Assembly (NCBI GenBank): GCA_963930645.1
Contig: OZ005655.1
Coordinates: 131,520,626 to 131,584,625 of the forward strand
Direction: 5' to 3'
DNA from: Salticus scenicus
Lineage: Eukaryota; Arthropoda; Arachnida; Araneae; Salticidae
Length of the DNA stretch: 64,000 nucleotides
Below, piece by piece: positions 46,465 to 58,765 of the stretch. A program made the translations under genes and the position numbers. Positions within the stretch are counted from its first letter, which is position 1; each line of letters starts with the position of its first letter. The notes beneath the pieces are model-generated. The model made no database searches, was not told where the DNA came from, and saw nothing but the letters and a program-made list of their open reading frames with translations.

Positions 46465-47008
46465 AGTTCATAAGAAAAAAAAAATATATATATATATGGC
46501 GGGGGGGGGGGGGGGGCTGGATTTACGCTCGCGGAATTTTTAATTTGGACGCGAATCTCGCCATCCTGCGAGAACGAACTCGTGAATTTTACTCTAAGCA
46601 AATTCAATGACTATTCAAAGAAGTTCGCTTTTCAGAGAGGCAAAAAAAAAAAAAAAAGATAACGTAAACAGAATGAGGAATAATTTTATTTACATTTTCA
46701 GTGTGCGTACCTTCACGATCACGGAAACATAAAGTAATTCCTACCACGCGAGTGCGATAGAAATTATCGGAAGAGAGAAAGGAAGGGGCAAAAGAGTAAC
46801 ATAAAATGATCGGCTTAAAAAAGTTAGCTCTCGCTGTTAAAATTTAAACGATTTTCGGCATTTAGCTGAGCATCGATTAAAATTTTACGGTCAGTGAATT
46901 GCCTGTAAAAACGGACTTTACGGACCAAGTAGTGAAAAAACGGACATTTACGCACTTGAAGCAAAAAAACGGACCAATTCCCCAAAAACGGACTTAGTGG
47001 GAGCCCTG
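46465..47008. other. Right end region of the 6-kb element
   Basis: G16 run at 46501, a GC-richer patch (46517-46600), and repeated AAACGGACTT words near 46910-46990. Confidence 0.5.
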
Positions 47009-47550
47009 TAATTTGGAGGCAAACGGTTGATTGGAGTGTTACAAAATTCTGCATAGAGGTCCGTAATGACCTCTCGTAACGTACCTCAAAGCTTAACTTC
47101 CTAACTTTTTTTTTTTTTTTTTAATTTAAAATCTATAAATTTCTGAAATGATCGATTCTGGCGATAAAAACGTAAATGGGATAAGTCTTTTCGTGGCCTA
47201 TAGCTCAGTTGGTTAGAGGTTGGTTTTTTTTTTTTATTATTAATTAAATTATTTGCAGCTAAGAATGTTGTCTGTGCTGTCATCTATTGTCATAGAGTGA
47301 AAATGGCAATCTGTCCGAGAAATGCTCGTCTGAAAAACGCAGTTCTTGAATAATTTTAGTACCATTTATCATCTAGTTAATACCTAAATTGAAATGTCCG
47401 GTTAAGGCTCAAATGCAAGGATTGAGGACTCGGATCCGATATAGCGTAGACGGGAAAGACGCTGCCGAAAACAGCGGGGAACCGACGTTAAGTTTTAAGC
47501 GATGTCAATGTTTATTATTATTTATAAATTAATTAAAATTACAGTGATAT
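47009..47550. other. tRNA-like 5' half and GC-richer patch
   Basis: 47195-47218 reads GGCCTATAGCTCAGTTGGTT then AGAGG, a near-ideal tRNA acceptor/D-arm start with A-box, followed by poly-T rather than an anticodon arm. 47400-47500 is GC-richer (GACGGGAAAGACGCTGCCG). Probably a truncated SINE or tRNA pseudogene. Confidence 0.45.
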
Positions 47551-48091
47551 ATATATATATATATATATATATTTTTTAATTCCTTTAAATATAGTGACAA
47601 ACGAAGAAGACAAGGCCTAAACAAGGTCGTAATTTATTTTTCCTCGCTTGCTTATAAATATATTTTGTTGAATATTACAGTTGCGTTTTAAAAACGCACA
47701 TCCTGTAAAAGGTAATTACTTTAAAAAATAAATATTCCAGGAGCAGTGAATAGAAAACTACTATTTGCATGCATCTTGCATATATTTAAAAGTCTATTAA
47801 GGGAAAAAATTGTGACGGGGATGGCATTATCAGAATATAGACCGTGATATTGTTAGTATAAATGAATATTAGTCGAATAGAGTAATTGCTTGATTAAATT
47901 ACATTCGCCACAAAGATTTGATTCATTTATCGACACACCTAAGCTGAAATTGAAGGACAAAAAAGAAATTGCTTTGATTTACCATTGGTTGTAATTTTTT
48001 TATAAAGAATACGACAAAAGTAAAATCTGGTAGATGCATTTCATACCAAGGAAAATTCGTTAAGTTTTCATACAGGGCAGGGGTGAGAGAG

Positions 48092-48149
<58 letters not shown>

Positions 48150-48235
48150 GTAAACTAATCTAAAATTTGTGTATTGTCCATACTATTACAAAGATGAAAT
48201 GATATCTCTTTATTTGAGAAAATAACAATTTAATA

Positions 48236-48290
<55 letters not shown>
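47551..48290. repeat. Three (AT)n microsatellites, the last joined to (GT)n
   Basis: (AT)n at 47551-47572 and 48097-48147; at 48237-48262 it is followed by (TG)n to 48290. The sequence between is AT-rich with nothing recognised. Confidence 0.9.
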
Positions 48291-48292
<2 letters not shown>

Positions 48293-48892
48293 AAAAAGCG
48301 TTAAATACCTTATGAAAATATCAGCAAAGGGAACCTTTTAATTATGATTAAATAGAATGGGTACACAGAAAAAAAATAGTAATGGCCTAAATTCAATTAA
48401 ATTCAAGAAATTCATTTTAATGAAAAATGCTTACATCATTAAGGATGCAATAATGAATAGATATTACTGAGAAAATTCAATTTATTGATATTAATTTACA
48501 ACATCAGGCATAAAGACAGACTTATATGACATTTCAATATCATATAATCAGAGAATTTTTTTATTTTATTTTTTTAAGGGGGGGGGGGTGAATGATGTGC
48601 AGTTAAGAAATAATAAGCGTATCTATTGAAAAGTAAAATTAAAAACTGCATTTAAATTAAGTATAATTTTCAATTTTGTTAGGTATTAAAGATTGAATTA
48701 ATTATACTTAATGTTCAATTTCATTTTCTAATGGAAAATGGATAACAAGTATATGATGTTAATTACAACAACATCATACTAATCGCAACATTTTAAGGAA
48801 AAATGTATTGAGAAAATGAAGAAGGGCATTTTCAACTTGTTTATGTGAATGTTACTGCATTAAACATCATAAAAATAACCCAAGAAAAGAAC
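48291..48892. other. AT-rich, nothing recognised
   Basis: A G9-10 run at 48578. No ORF. Confidence 0.6.
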
Positions 48893-49353
48893 AGTGTAGT
48901 GCGTGAGAGTTAACGGCCCTCTTCACTTACCGTCGCCGGAAGCCCGAGTTAATGTTATTCTATGGGGAAATTTTCTTTACAAATAAGTTATTAACTAATA
49001 CATATTTTTAAATTCTGTTTTCACATTCAGAAAATTCCCAACTGTTAAATTGACGGACCTTTTTTAAAAATGTCTTTTTTTAATTTTTAATATTTTATTT
49101 TGAACTTGCAAAATGAAAAAATTTCACATATTGAAAATTCGTATTTTGCAGCTTCAAAATAAAATATAAAAAATTATAAAATATTTTTTTAAAAAAGGTC
49201 CGCAGCTGGGAATTTTCAGAATGTGAAAACAGAATTTAAAAATATGCATTAGTTAATAAGTTATTTGTAAAGAAAAATTTCCCATAGAATAACATTAGCT
49301 TCGGCTTCCGGCGGCGGTGAGTTAAGCGGGCCATTAAGGCGAGTGATTACACT
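48893..49353. mobile_element. Foldback MITE, 461 bp, ~200-bp arms
   Basis: AGTGTA at the left end faces TACACT at the right; arms share TAATGTTATTCTATGGG, CTTTACAAATAA, TTTTTAAATTCTGTTTTCAC and AAAATTCCCA in opposite orientation at about 85-90% identity. TTAA occurs at matching positions in both arms (48910 and 49334), so the border could be there instead. No ORF. Confidence 0.9.
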
Positions 49354-49548
49354 AAGTTTCTAGATATTGAATGAATTGCACACTAAGGAGATGTTTCTAA
49401 GGGATCTTAGATCGTATTCATCCATGTTTCAGAGAAAACCACGAAAATATTCGACTATAGACTGAAGAAAGCAATCTTGATTTGTTTGCTGCATCTTCTG
49501 TCTACGGGCTAAGGGAACAGAAATCTCGTCGCTGCTGCCCTCCCTCCC

Positions 49549-49579
<31 letters not shown>

Positions 49580-51480
49580 GGAAATTTTGAATCTACAAAA
49601 AGTGCTTTTCATTCCGTTTTATGAATTACAATAACTACACACCAAAAACAGATTTATTGTTTAAAATCAAAATTTTATTCATGACTGATTATTTCTAATA
49701 TATTAATTCAAACGCAGTGAGATGAATAAGTTGTGTATATACATAAAACGTTACATGTATAATAAAGACATTTATTAGTTTTAAGAAGTAGAAAAAATAG
49801 CTTTTAAATTACATATAAAAATCAGTTATTAAAAAGTTCAAGTAAATAATAAAATTAGACGCTTACTTTCTTGACTTTATCTATAACAAATACATGTGAT
49901 ACTATCGTATTAAAGACATGAAAGAAACCAGTTAAAACACTGTTCATTTTTAACTTGGTTTAGTTTAAACACATGCTCTTTAAATTGAAATAACCAGGTG
50001 TTTTTTTTTTTCCCCCTAACGAAAATGATTAAAACTGCCGTAAAATCACATATAAATGAAAAGAAATAATTGCGCTTAAAAACAGGCAAATACTTGTTAA
50101 TACTTCAAGACCAAATTTCACGATTTAAATAACACGATTAAAAATAAATAAATAAATAAAACTGATGAAAAAAAGATAAGACTTGCAAGTTTATTACTTA
50201 CAGATGATACATTTATAACTGCAATATAGAAATGCATTTAATACACTTATAAATTTCATATTCTAATAGCTCCCCTTCCCTCTCCCCGCTCCTTTCTCTC
50301 CTTCTTTCAATCTTTCTCCTTCCTTGCTTTCACACATACATATATATATATAAAAAAAAAAAAAAAAAAAAAAAGAGAGAAAATATCTTACTTAAGACAT
50401 TTTTTCTTAGGGTATTGAGGATGCTTTGCTATGAACTTTGCTATGCACTTTGCTATGAAGGAAACTATGCACTATGAACTATGAACTATGCACTTTGCTA
50501 TGAAGGAAAAAGCTTTTGTTTGGATAATTTTTCTGGTCATGATATCATTTAGTAAAGCATTTCCACCCACTACATCCAATAGAAAACGTTGTATTTTACG
50601 TTTTTCCTTATTTTGAAATTACTATGAAGCAAGATTTTTAAATGGATATAGTCTAAATTTAAAAGAAAAGCATGAACCTTTGCAAACTAATGATGATTTT
50701 CCTCAAAGGAAAGCCAATTGGAACTTGGGACTTTGAAGGAAAAATTAATTAATTATTCGTCAATAATTAATATTGTTTATTAATTGCATTATTGGTTACT
50801 TTTTGAAATTTCCAAATTCAGAGAAGTAATACATCTTTCTTGAGCGCCGGATATAAAAATCAGCCGCTTAATAAAATCAATTTGGCTCAGAACAAATGTG
50901 ATTTTAATAAGCGGCGGGTACATCTTTAGTACATTCTAATGATGTTAAAATGTACCCACGAGAAATTCATTTTATAAACGTAATGTATTTGAATTATTTT
51001 GTACGTGCACAGACAATTTGTCTGATCTCAGAAGCATATACTATGCCACACAGATTTAGAATACCGAATTTAGCTATGTTGCAAATATCTGTTTCTGAGT
51101 GATGCTGACGACCGATACACAGACTAATTACTAAAAATCTTATTTTCGTACCCAGAGTAATATTTGAGAAAATTAATTCCTAATGATTATTTTTATTATT
51201 CTAAAGGTAACTCATATGAGATAGTTTTCACACAGTGATAATTTCTATTGCCGTGAAACAGTATTTATAGGCAGAGTGAAAAGCCATTAGTAAGGCCTCA
51301 TCTAAAGCAGATCCGTCCAACCCAAAATAATTGGTGGTATATATTAAATTTCGTAAAAGAATATTTTAACATTAAATTAATATTTTATTCATAAATTAAC
51401 AAGAATCAAAAATTTGTGAAAATAGATAAATTATTATAATATGAAGAATGAATCATATTTTATCAATGATTGATTCACTA
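49354..51480. other. AT-rich intron, simple repeats only
   Basis: Poly-A at 49555 and 50353; a short imperfect array of TTTGCTATGAA/CTATGCACTATGAA words at 50428-50508. No ORF or terminus supported. Confidence 0.6.
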
Positions 51481-51541
51481 CGATATTTATTTTTCTAGTT
51501 ATCATAATCATCTAAGGTATTTTTTATTCGTAAGAGTCAAA

Positions 51542-51712
51542 ATGCATTTATTAATTTTTGCTATGTTAATCAAAGATGTCATTATAAATTTAGTAAATTT
51601 TGTCGCGGATCTCAAGTGGCCAGAAGACCGCACATTAGCTACCCTTGGTCTAAAAGACATTGGCGACAAGCTTGGTGAAATTCTTGAAATCATTTTTGAT
51701 GATCTTGACTAA
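51542..51712 (+). CDS. Unassigned small ORF or terminal exon
   Basis: 56 codons from the ATG at 51542 (the open frame begins upstream at 51470) to TAA at 51710-51712. The first half is hydrophobic (MHLLIFAMLIKDVIINLVNF), the second is VADLKWPEDRTLATLGLKD then IGDKLGEILEIIFDDLD, an acidic amphipathic ending. From 51600 the codons are clearly GC-richer than the surroundings and third positions vary as in real coding sequence. An acceptor-like AAATTTAG ends at 51591, so the true unit may be a last exon starting at 51592. No family recognised; it could be host or transposon. Confidence 0.35.
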   Translation: MHLLIFAMLIKDVIINLVNFVADLKWPEDRTLATLGLKDIGDKLGEILEIIFDDLD

Positions 51713-52902
51713 AAAACACCATATTCGTAGAATTCATAAAAAAATCCCTAGTTATTTCTAAAACTTTTTCGGAAAATTCTAGGAAGTTTCTAGACAATTC
51801 TCTAAGGTCACATAGTCCAGAGATCTATATACTCATGACAATTTCTTAGACAAGGTAAATTTTTTGTTATGTGGAGAACGGTTGACAATGTCTAAACTGA
51901 ATAGTCGGAGCCGTTTTATGGCCATTATTTGGAATGTTGTGCCTAGGAAACTTACTTTACTACGCAGTGATTGATACATAATGCATAATAATGACAATAG
52001 TATCTTCTAAAGTTTTCTTAAAATAAATTCCGTGAATAAATTTTAGTGTACAGTTTTAGTGATGAGAACTGCTTTTAAAGATTGTAAATAATTTTTACAT
52101 AAGGCGTATAAAGTAAGACTTATTTTATCATTCAAAGTACTTGTTGGTCACACCTTATAATAATAAAACAACAGCATCTATTTAGTGATTGCAACTAAAC
52201 TTGAATAAGCATAGTATTTCATAATGACCATCACACAGATCAAACTTGGTACAATTTTATACAAGAAAGACTAAAGTATAACCATCGTATAAATTAAGAA
52301 TAGTGCGAATAATAGCACCACCTCTCGGGAGATATGCACTTAATGAAATTGAATCAGCATCGGCAGAATAAGCACTTGTTATATTAAAATGGTGCAATTT
52401 CATAGCAGTAGTGGCTAAGAAATAACTATAAAGTATATTGTAAAAAGTATAGCAGACCCACCTATTCGGCGATATGCACCTAAATTAAATTAGCATATTT
52501 TCTCATAACAAGCAGTTTATATATCAATATTCTCATAACAAGCAGTTTATATATCAATATTAATGAAATTTCGATGTTTAACAACGAATATAGAGCTGCT
52601 ACTTAAATTGAAAAAAAAAAAAAATAATAATAAATAAGGGCATGACAACGCACCACCAGCTAAACAATGCTCCAAAATCTAGTTAGTTAAGAAAAAGTAC
52701 AGTTAAAATACAAAATTAATGGAATTTTGGGCATTGGTTCTTAAGTTTCAGCAGGTATAATATTTGCAAATCCCACCGATGGCAAAATGAAAAAAAAAAC
52801 CTCAAAAAGGGAATCTGTAAATTTACACGAAAATATCGTCTTTAAAAATAAATAAACTAATAGATAGATAGATAAGTAAATAAAGATTATCCCTTCTCTG
52901 CA

Positions 52903-52948
<46 letters not shown>

Positions 52949-54100
52949 TTCTCTTATTTTCAATAGAAAATTAATTGTTGGATTGATTTTCTGAAAAGAA
53001 GCAATCAACGCAGTTAGAGAATACGTTGCAGTAGCCTGCAACGATAATGAAAACATCGATTGATTCAGGATACCATTCTCAGTACAATTGCTGTTTGTGA
53101 TCGATTCTTGTTATAGTACAACATATAATCAGCCATCTCTACCTAGAGGTTATTAGAACTGTCTACTTAAATGACTCACACTCTATAATTTCATCGAACA
53201 AAGCAATTGATCCCAAAGGCGAATTGTAATATCAGAACTTTCACAGATCTTTCTAGTTTTATTTATAAAAACTAATCGTAAAAGTAAATGGTGATTTAAT
53301 TAAGTAACGTTTGTTGTATAGTAATATTTTGGAATGAAATGATATTTAATAACCACCTTCAATTTCATATTTCAAAAAATAAGTTTTTTTGTCGAGGGAT
53401 TAAAAAAATGTTTACAATGGAACATACAATATGGTATTCAAAATTTTAAAACTACTTCGAACTATAAAAAATACTCAGATATATGAATTCGTAATTTTAT
53501 AAAATATCATGAATTCGTAATTTTATAAAATAATTAGAAATTTTATCTAAGAATATATCTGTAATTGATGAATACTCCACCACTGCTATCTACAAAAAAA
53601 AAAAAGATTTTGATGAAATTTTGGCAAAAGCAGAATTTAGTTTAGTACGGAGGACTATTAGTTTTATTTAAACGTGCAAAAGGACTATTAGATTTATTTA
53701 AAATTGTCATTCATTACATTGTGTTTGAAAATGCATAAAATTTCAGTACATATTTGTAAATATTTTTAAGCTTTTTCTCAGACTTGAAAGGTTTTTTTAA
53801 TTTTATAATCCCAAAAATGATTAAATTAACTGAAAATAAAGCGAAGTTTTTAGATTATCAGCTGTTTTTTAAATAATATCTTAAGTGGCCTTAATATTTT
53901 TTTCAGCTTTTTACATATAAGAAAAAAGAAAATAAATTTTAAAATAAGAAATAATTTAATTTTTTGCAAAATTTTTATAGATATAATTAAAATTACCTTT
54001 TCTTGTGTTATATTTAAATTTGCATAAAACTCTTATTAGCGGTTGTGAAATAAATTATTTTTTTTCGCTTCGCCTTAACATTTTTTCCAGGGCTGTATTT
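51713..54100. other. AT-rich intron; exact 30-bp duplication
   Basis: 52501-52530 is repeated exactly at 52531-52560 (TCTCATAACAAGCAGTTTAT start). A 42-bp poly-A at 52905-52946. Otherwise nothing. Confidence 0.6.
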
Positions 54101-54119
54101 TCGGTTGAGTCAAGTGTGC

Positions 54120-55909
54120 AGCAATTTTCTGCACGTGCTACTAGGCACCCTAGATAGGGACTATCTAGAGTTCCTACGTGCTACAAGTAGAGATGTGAGC
54201 GGGGGAAAAAACCCGGGTTTAAACCAGGGAATAAACCCGGTTTTTGGGGAAGGGAATTTTGAAAGTTTTCAAAAGTTGTGAATTTAGCAATTTTTTTTTT
54301 TTTTTTTTTTTTTTTTACCAATTTTTGAGATGTTCTACGGCATTCCAAAATGTTATCTTACATTTAGTTGGTTTTTATGATCTTTCGATTTTTAAAATAG
54401 TGCTTTTAACGTCTACAAAATTAAAAATTACTAGTATAAAATTTCATTAATTAACAGACTTATTTTTTGTTACTGCCGTGTATTTACATATTGTTCTGAC
54501 TGTATAGTGTATACACACTGAGTTCAAAGTAACGCTTCTTTTTTATGGCAGTCGAAGCTCATCATGTTTTAGTTGTATATATCTATAAATGCAAATCTTT
54601 AATATTTTATTTCAAAAATAAAACAAAAATGTTCCGAAATAACCTGTGTTCACTAAAATGATCAATAATTTTACACTGAAAAATATTATTTCAATTAAAA
54701 TTTCAACAATATTAATATGCAACAAATAAATAAATAAATAATATCCAAATTGTTAATTATTAGCTATTGAAAATTTTATGTATTGATCCAATGCGTTCAA
54801 AAATTATTGCTGGAATTTTTAATAACCGAAGAACTGATGTTCGATTTTGTTCCTCGTGCTCTTTAACTGATTATAACAAAATTTCATCAAATTATGTGAA
54901 ATTTTGTTAAACTAATAAAACAAAATTTCATAATTTTTAAAGTATTTTTATCATAATTTAATTTCATTGTATTATTTTTTAAAACATATTTTATTATGGT
55001 ATTCATTAATAAATAAATAAAAAAAAAAAAAAAAAAAAAGGAAAAGGAAAAGTTCTAAAAGTTATTTAAACAGGCAGACAAAACTTCGTAATGTATTATT
55101 GTTAATAGCGTAAATGTTTAATCTTTTATTATTTTTTGTAAAATAGTCACATAATTTTCGATATCACTTTCATTTAAGCAAGTAGAATAAAAATGATATT
55201 GAAATAACTTGTTTGTGCACTTAAAAGAATAAAATTAAATCTAAACATTCAGTATTAGTTTCTTCCTATCAAAGTTTCCAATGTTCCCAAAATTCCCGGT
55301 TTAAAACCGAAAATTCCCATGTTTATTCCCCTGAATCAAAATTCCCGGGTTTTCTACATCTCTAGCTACAAGTGTTCGCCGCCCAAGGGGAAAAAGATAT
55401 GATGAGAGATATACGATTCAAACTGTGAAACATCCTCCAAACGAAATGATACGGGGTGCAATGCCTGTGTCCGGTACTGCTAGTCTGTGTTTTGTGACAC
55501 CTAAAACCACTATGAACGGGAAGTGGTACCTTAATTTGTTACGTGAAAATTTGAAGCTTCACATGCGTGTTCATAAATGTTCAATTTTCATGCTTGATGG
55601 GGCTCGGTGTCACAGGGCGAAGATTGTCAAGAAATATCTGAGAGCACAGAAAATCAAAGGGCAAACCGACTGACCAGGTATTGACTGACCAGGAAACAGC
55701 CCAGATTTTAATCCAATAGAGAATCTGTAGTGTATTGTGAAAAATAAAGTCCCCAAAAACAACCATTCACTGCTACGGCACTTGTTGAAGCAATAAAGCA
55801 TGTCTGGTGCACAGACATTTCTAAAGCTTACTGCAAGTCTCTTATTTATAGCATGTATAAGAGGACTGCACAAGTTATTAAAAACAAAGGAGGTCCTACA
55901 AAATACTGA
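54120..55909 (+). pseudogene. Tc1-like transposase pseudogene, split by a hAT element
   Basis: With the insertion removed conceptually, the frame across 54187/55373 reads RATSVRRPRGKRY and onward. Landmarks after the split: TIQTVKHPPNEMIRG, VTPKTTMNGKWYLNLL, HKCSIFMLDGARCHRA (contains the second catalytic Asp of the DDE/D triad). A frameshift and a TAG stop disrupt the region equivalent to the DW.GNSPDLNPIENLW motif (about 55673-55730). The end is ALVEAIKHVW, SLIYSMYKRTAQVIKN and GGPTKY, stop TGA at 55907-55909. Known: these are the hallmarks of the Tc1 family. The N-terminal DNA-binding part is not recognised. Inactive. Confidence 0.85.
54188..55364. mobile_element. hAT element, 1177 bp, perfect 8-bp duplication GCTACAAG
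   Basis: Ends TAGAGATGTGAGCGGGG and TTTTCTACATCTCTA, with GCTACAAG at 54180-54187 and 55365-55372. Subterminal AAACCCGGG/CCCGGGTTT words. No transposase. It disrupts the Tc1-like transposase, so it is the younger insertion. Confidence 0.95.
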
Positions 55910-56268
55910 CTTTAATTACAGTAAATAACCATGTATAGTCTATTTTGTTCTTTTATATGTAAAATATGTATGTTATTTTTGCAGAATTCCATTAAATCTG
56001 ATTTTTCTATGGGTGGTCTTAAATTTTTGCAAATAACTGTAAACCCAACAAATGTTCTGACAAGCCAATATACATATTGCTATTTCAAAATAGCATTCAA
56101 TTTTTATATTTTTCGAAAATAGTAATTTTCTAACAGAAATTTTGAAACATGCAAATAAAGAAATTAACTATTAACTATAAACATTTTCATGGATTTTCCC
56201 AAGAATAAATATTTTTACTTATTTATAAAATGGAAATTTCAATCGCTTTTTTTTAAAAAATTCTTAAG

Positions 56269-56305
<37 letters not shown>

Positions 56306-57733
56306 ATTCATTAGTTTTGCATCACAATGTTTCGTCAGTAGAAAAATTAGATTAAAACCAATAACAAAGGCTTACAAAGGGAAAATAGTAATTAAAAAAT
56401 AATTAAGTCATTATGAGTGTAAAACAAAGAAAAAGTCTGGAACCTAAATGATGTTAAGCTCTTAATGACATAATGACCATACAAGTAGAAGATTAAAATT
56501 ACTTTGATGAATTTTTGCGCCGCTTAATGACATAAAATGCATTAAAAATTAAAACTGAAAAGTATAACAAGCTGTTAACGGACATATAACGAGGAAAAGA
56601 ATACAATGTATTGAATTATTAATAGCTTATCTAACAACGCAGAATGTTCTTTGGTGTTTTCTCTTCTTTATGTGTTTATAATAAATAACACAAAAGAAAT
56701 GTTTTTAAAATTTCCTAATAATAATTTACTATATATTTATTCAAGATTTTAAAAAAAGTGTTTTAATCATTTTAAGGTTAGATCTTACATTGTTTTATCT
56801 GTTCTTTAAAGTTGTCTCCAACCAAACATTACAATGAAGAAGGGAAATCCTGAATATTCAATAAAACAAATAAACAGAAAAAATGCAGCATTTCAGCGTG
56901 CTCTGTTAATTATTTTAGGCCTAATTAAAATATACCAACAGCTTAAACAAGGTTTTAAAAAAAGTTTATTACATATTGCATAGGTTAGTGTTACGCAACT
57001 AAATATAATTTTTTATGAAATACTGTGCGTTAATACATGATCTAGAGGAACCACAAAATTTTTTTCTGATATACACAGACAAACGGACATTTTCTAAAAA
57101 TGGTCAAACTGTTTTCAGGAAATGTATACCTAAATCTTATTGCATAATTTTTGTCATTTGTATTGTAAATAAGTTTTTTAAAAAAAGAAGAACAAGAAGA
57201 AGCACATTTAAGGTACAATTTGCTGTTAATTTACAGCCAAAAGTACTAGTTGTCAAAAGTGCAATTAGTTTTTCCTGTCAATTTCTTCGTTTTTGCTTAT
57301 GATAAATGATTCTTCAGTTGAATTGGGTGGATTTAATAATGGACCCATTTTATCCCATTGTCCTATTTAAAGGACAGCTGAAAAATAGCATATAGAAATC
57401 AGAATTTGCTTGGTGCGAATATTTTGTCAGCTGGAATATATAATGGTATATATAAGTTTCTGCTAGCGTATTATGTGTCTCACCTCCTCCTCCATCTGGA
57501 ATCTTTGTTTAATCATTACATTAGGGGGCGTGGTTTATCTTCTCTTTGCGGTTGAAAATTCTTTCTGGAGAACTATCATGTAAATAAGAAAGTAATATAC
57601 AAATAAAGCAAAACTTTATACTCGGAAAGCAATTTTCACTATTGAAGAGAACACTAAAACATATATAAGTGCTAATTTCATCCTCTTTATTTCAATGTCC
57701 TGCGTACAAGGTGGATAAGATTTCTGATACATA

Positions 57734-57773
<40 letters not shown>

Positions 57774-58765
57774 ATTTAGTTTATTTAGGTTTAATTAACC
57801 TTAAAAAATATAATTTTTCTCAAATTTGAGCAAAATAAATAAATTGGGATAAAATGGGTTAACAACGCACTATAGCTGTGCATTGGACAACTGGCGACGA
57901 TCTGGGACTTAAAAAAAAAAAAAAAAAAAAAAAAAAGTTAACGCTTTTGCATGAGCACATGAGCAGTTAAAAATTTAGAAAAAATGCTCATATATTTTAT
58001 CATATATTTAATAGTTTTATAGTCTGATATAAGATGATGTGTCAGTTTTATAAAAATTACATTGCATTGGACTAAAAACTCTGTAGCTATTAAATAAACA
58101 AAAAAAGAACGAAAAACTGTTTTATTGTTAAAGAAATCTTTATCTCTGAATGTACGTGTTATTCTTGCATAAATTAAAAGAAGCATGCAAAATTTATGTT
58201 ACAGCTACAATACATTTCCAGCATTATTTTTTACAGTGTGGTCCTATAAACATTATAAATTTTCTTAAATCTGTAACTGATGCGCGTTTTGACTTTGAGA
58301 CAAAACTTTCGCTGCAATATATAACGTATAACATGATATTTTTATTTCTGAATTCCAAAGAGAATCTATGAAATAATCGTTTTTTATATTCGACAAAAAA
58401 AAAAAAAAAAAAAAAAAAGTCTAAATTCAAAAATATGTCTCTACTTATGTCCATGACTGTACGTGTTTCTAAAGTAAAATCATTATAACAAGAGAAAATC
58501 CAGCATCGCAGAAATCAACAGTAAAAATTTTAAATACACCCGTAGCAATAATAAATAAAATAGTAATTTACAACATGAAAAAGCTAAATAACAATGTTCA
58601 CCAGATTCTGCCGAGGCATTCAGCTCAAAGCAGAACACTTTTTCGAACTGAGTATAAAAATCATTTAAGAAGACATGATAAACATTTTGATCTCTGATGA
58701 AGCATGTATTTACTTAAATAAGTGTGCGTGTGTGTGTGTATTTACTATCGAAAACAAACAGAAAA
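55910..58765. other. AT-rich intron, nothing recognised
   Basis: An (AT)n tract at 57738-57768; poly-A at 56274, 57911 and 58395. ACCCATTTTATCCCA (57345) faces TGGGATAAAATGGGT (57846), possibly the ends of an undetermined element. ORFs at 57015 and 58150 look like AT-rich shadows. Confidence 0.5.

Larger units (their letters stand above)
41019..47008. mobile_element. Large CAGGG-terminus element, ~6 kb, 6-bp duplication TAATTT
   Basis: Left CAGGGCTCCCACTC, right AGTGGGAGCCCTG; TAATTT abuts both ends. The left subterminal region repeats AAAAGGGGACC words, the right repeats AACGGAC words. Inside are a degenerate minisatellite, another TIR element and a coding-like ORF on the minus strand. Confidence 0.75.

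Noticed and set aside
47195..47270. Functional tRNA gene
   Set aside because: Only the acceptor and D-arm side is present; no anticodon or T arm follows.
55581..55873. Two minus-strand ORFs
   Set aside because: Antisense shadows of the Tc1-like transposase C-terminal part.
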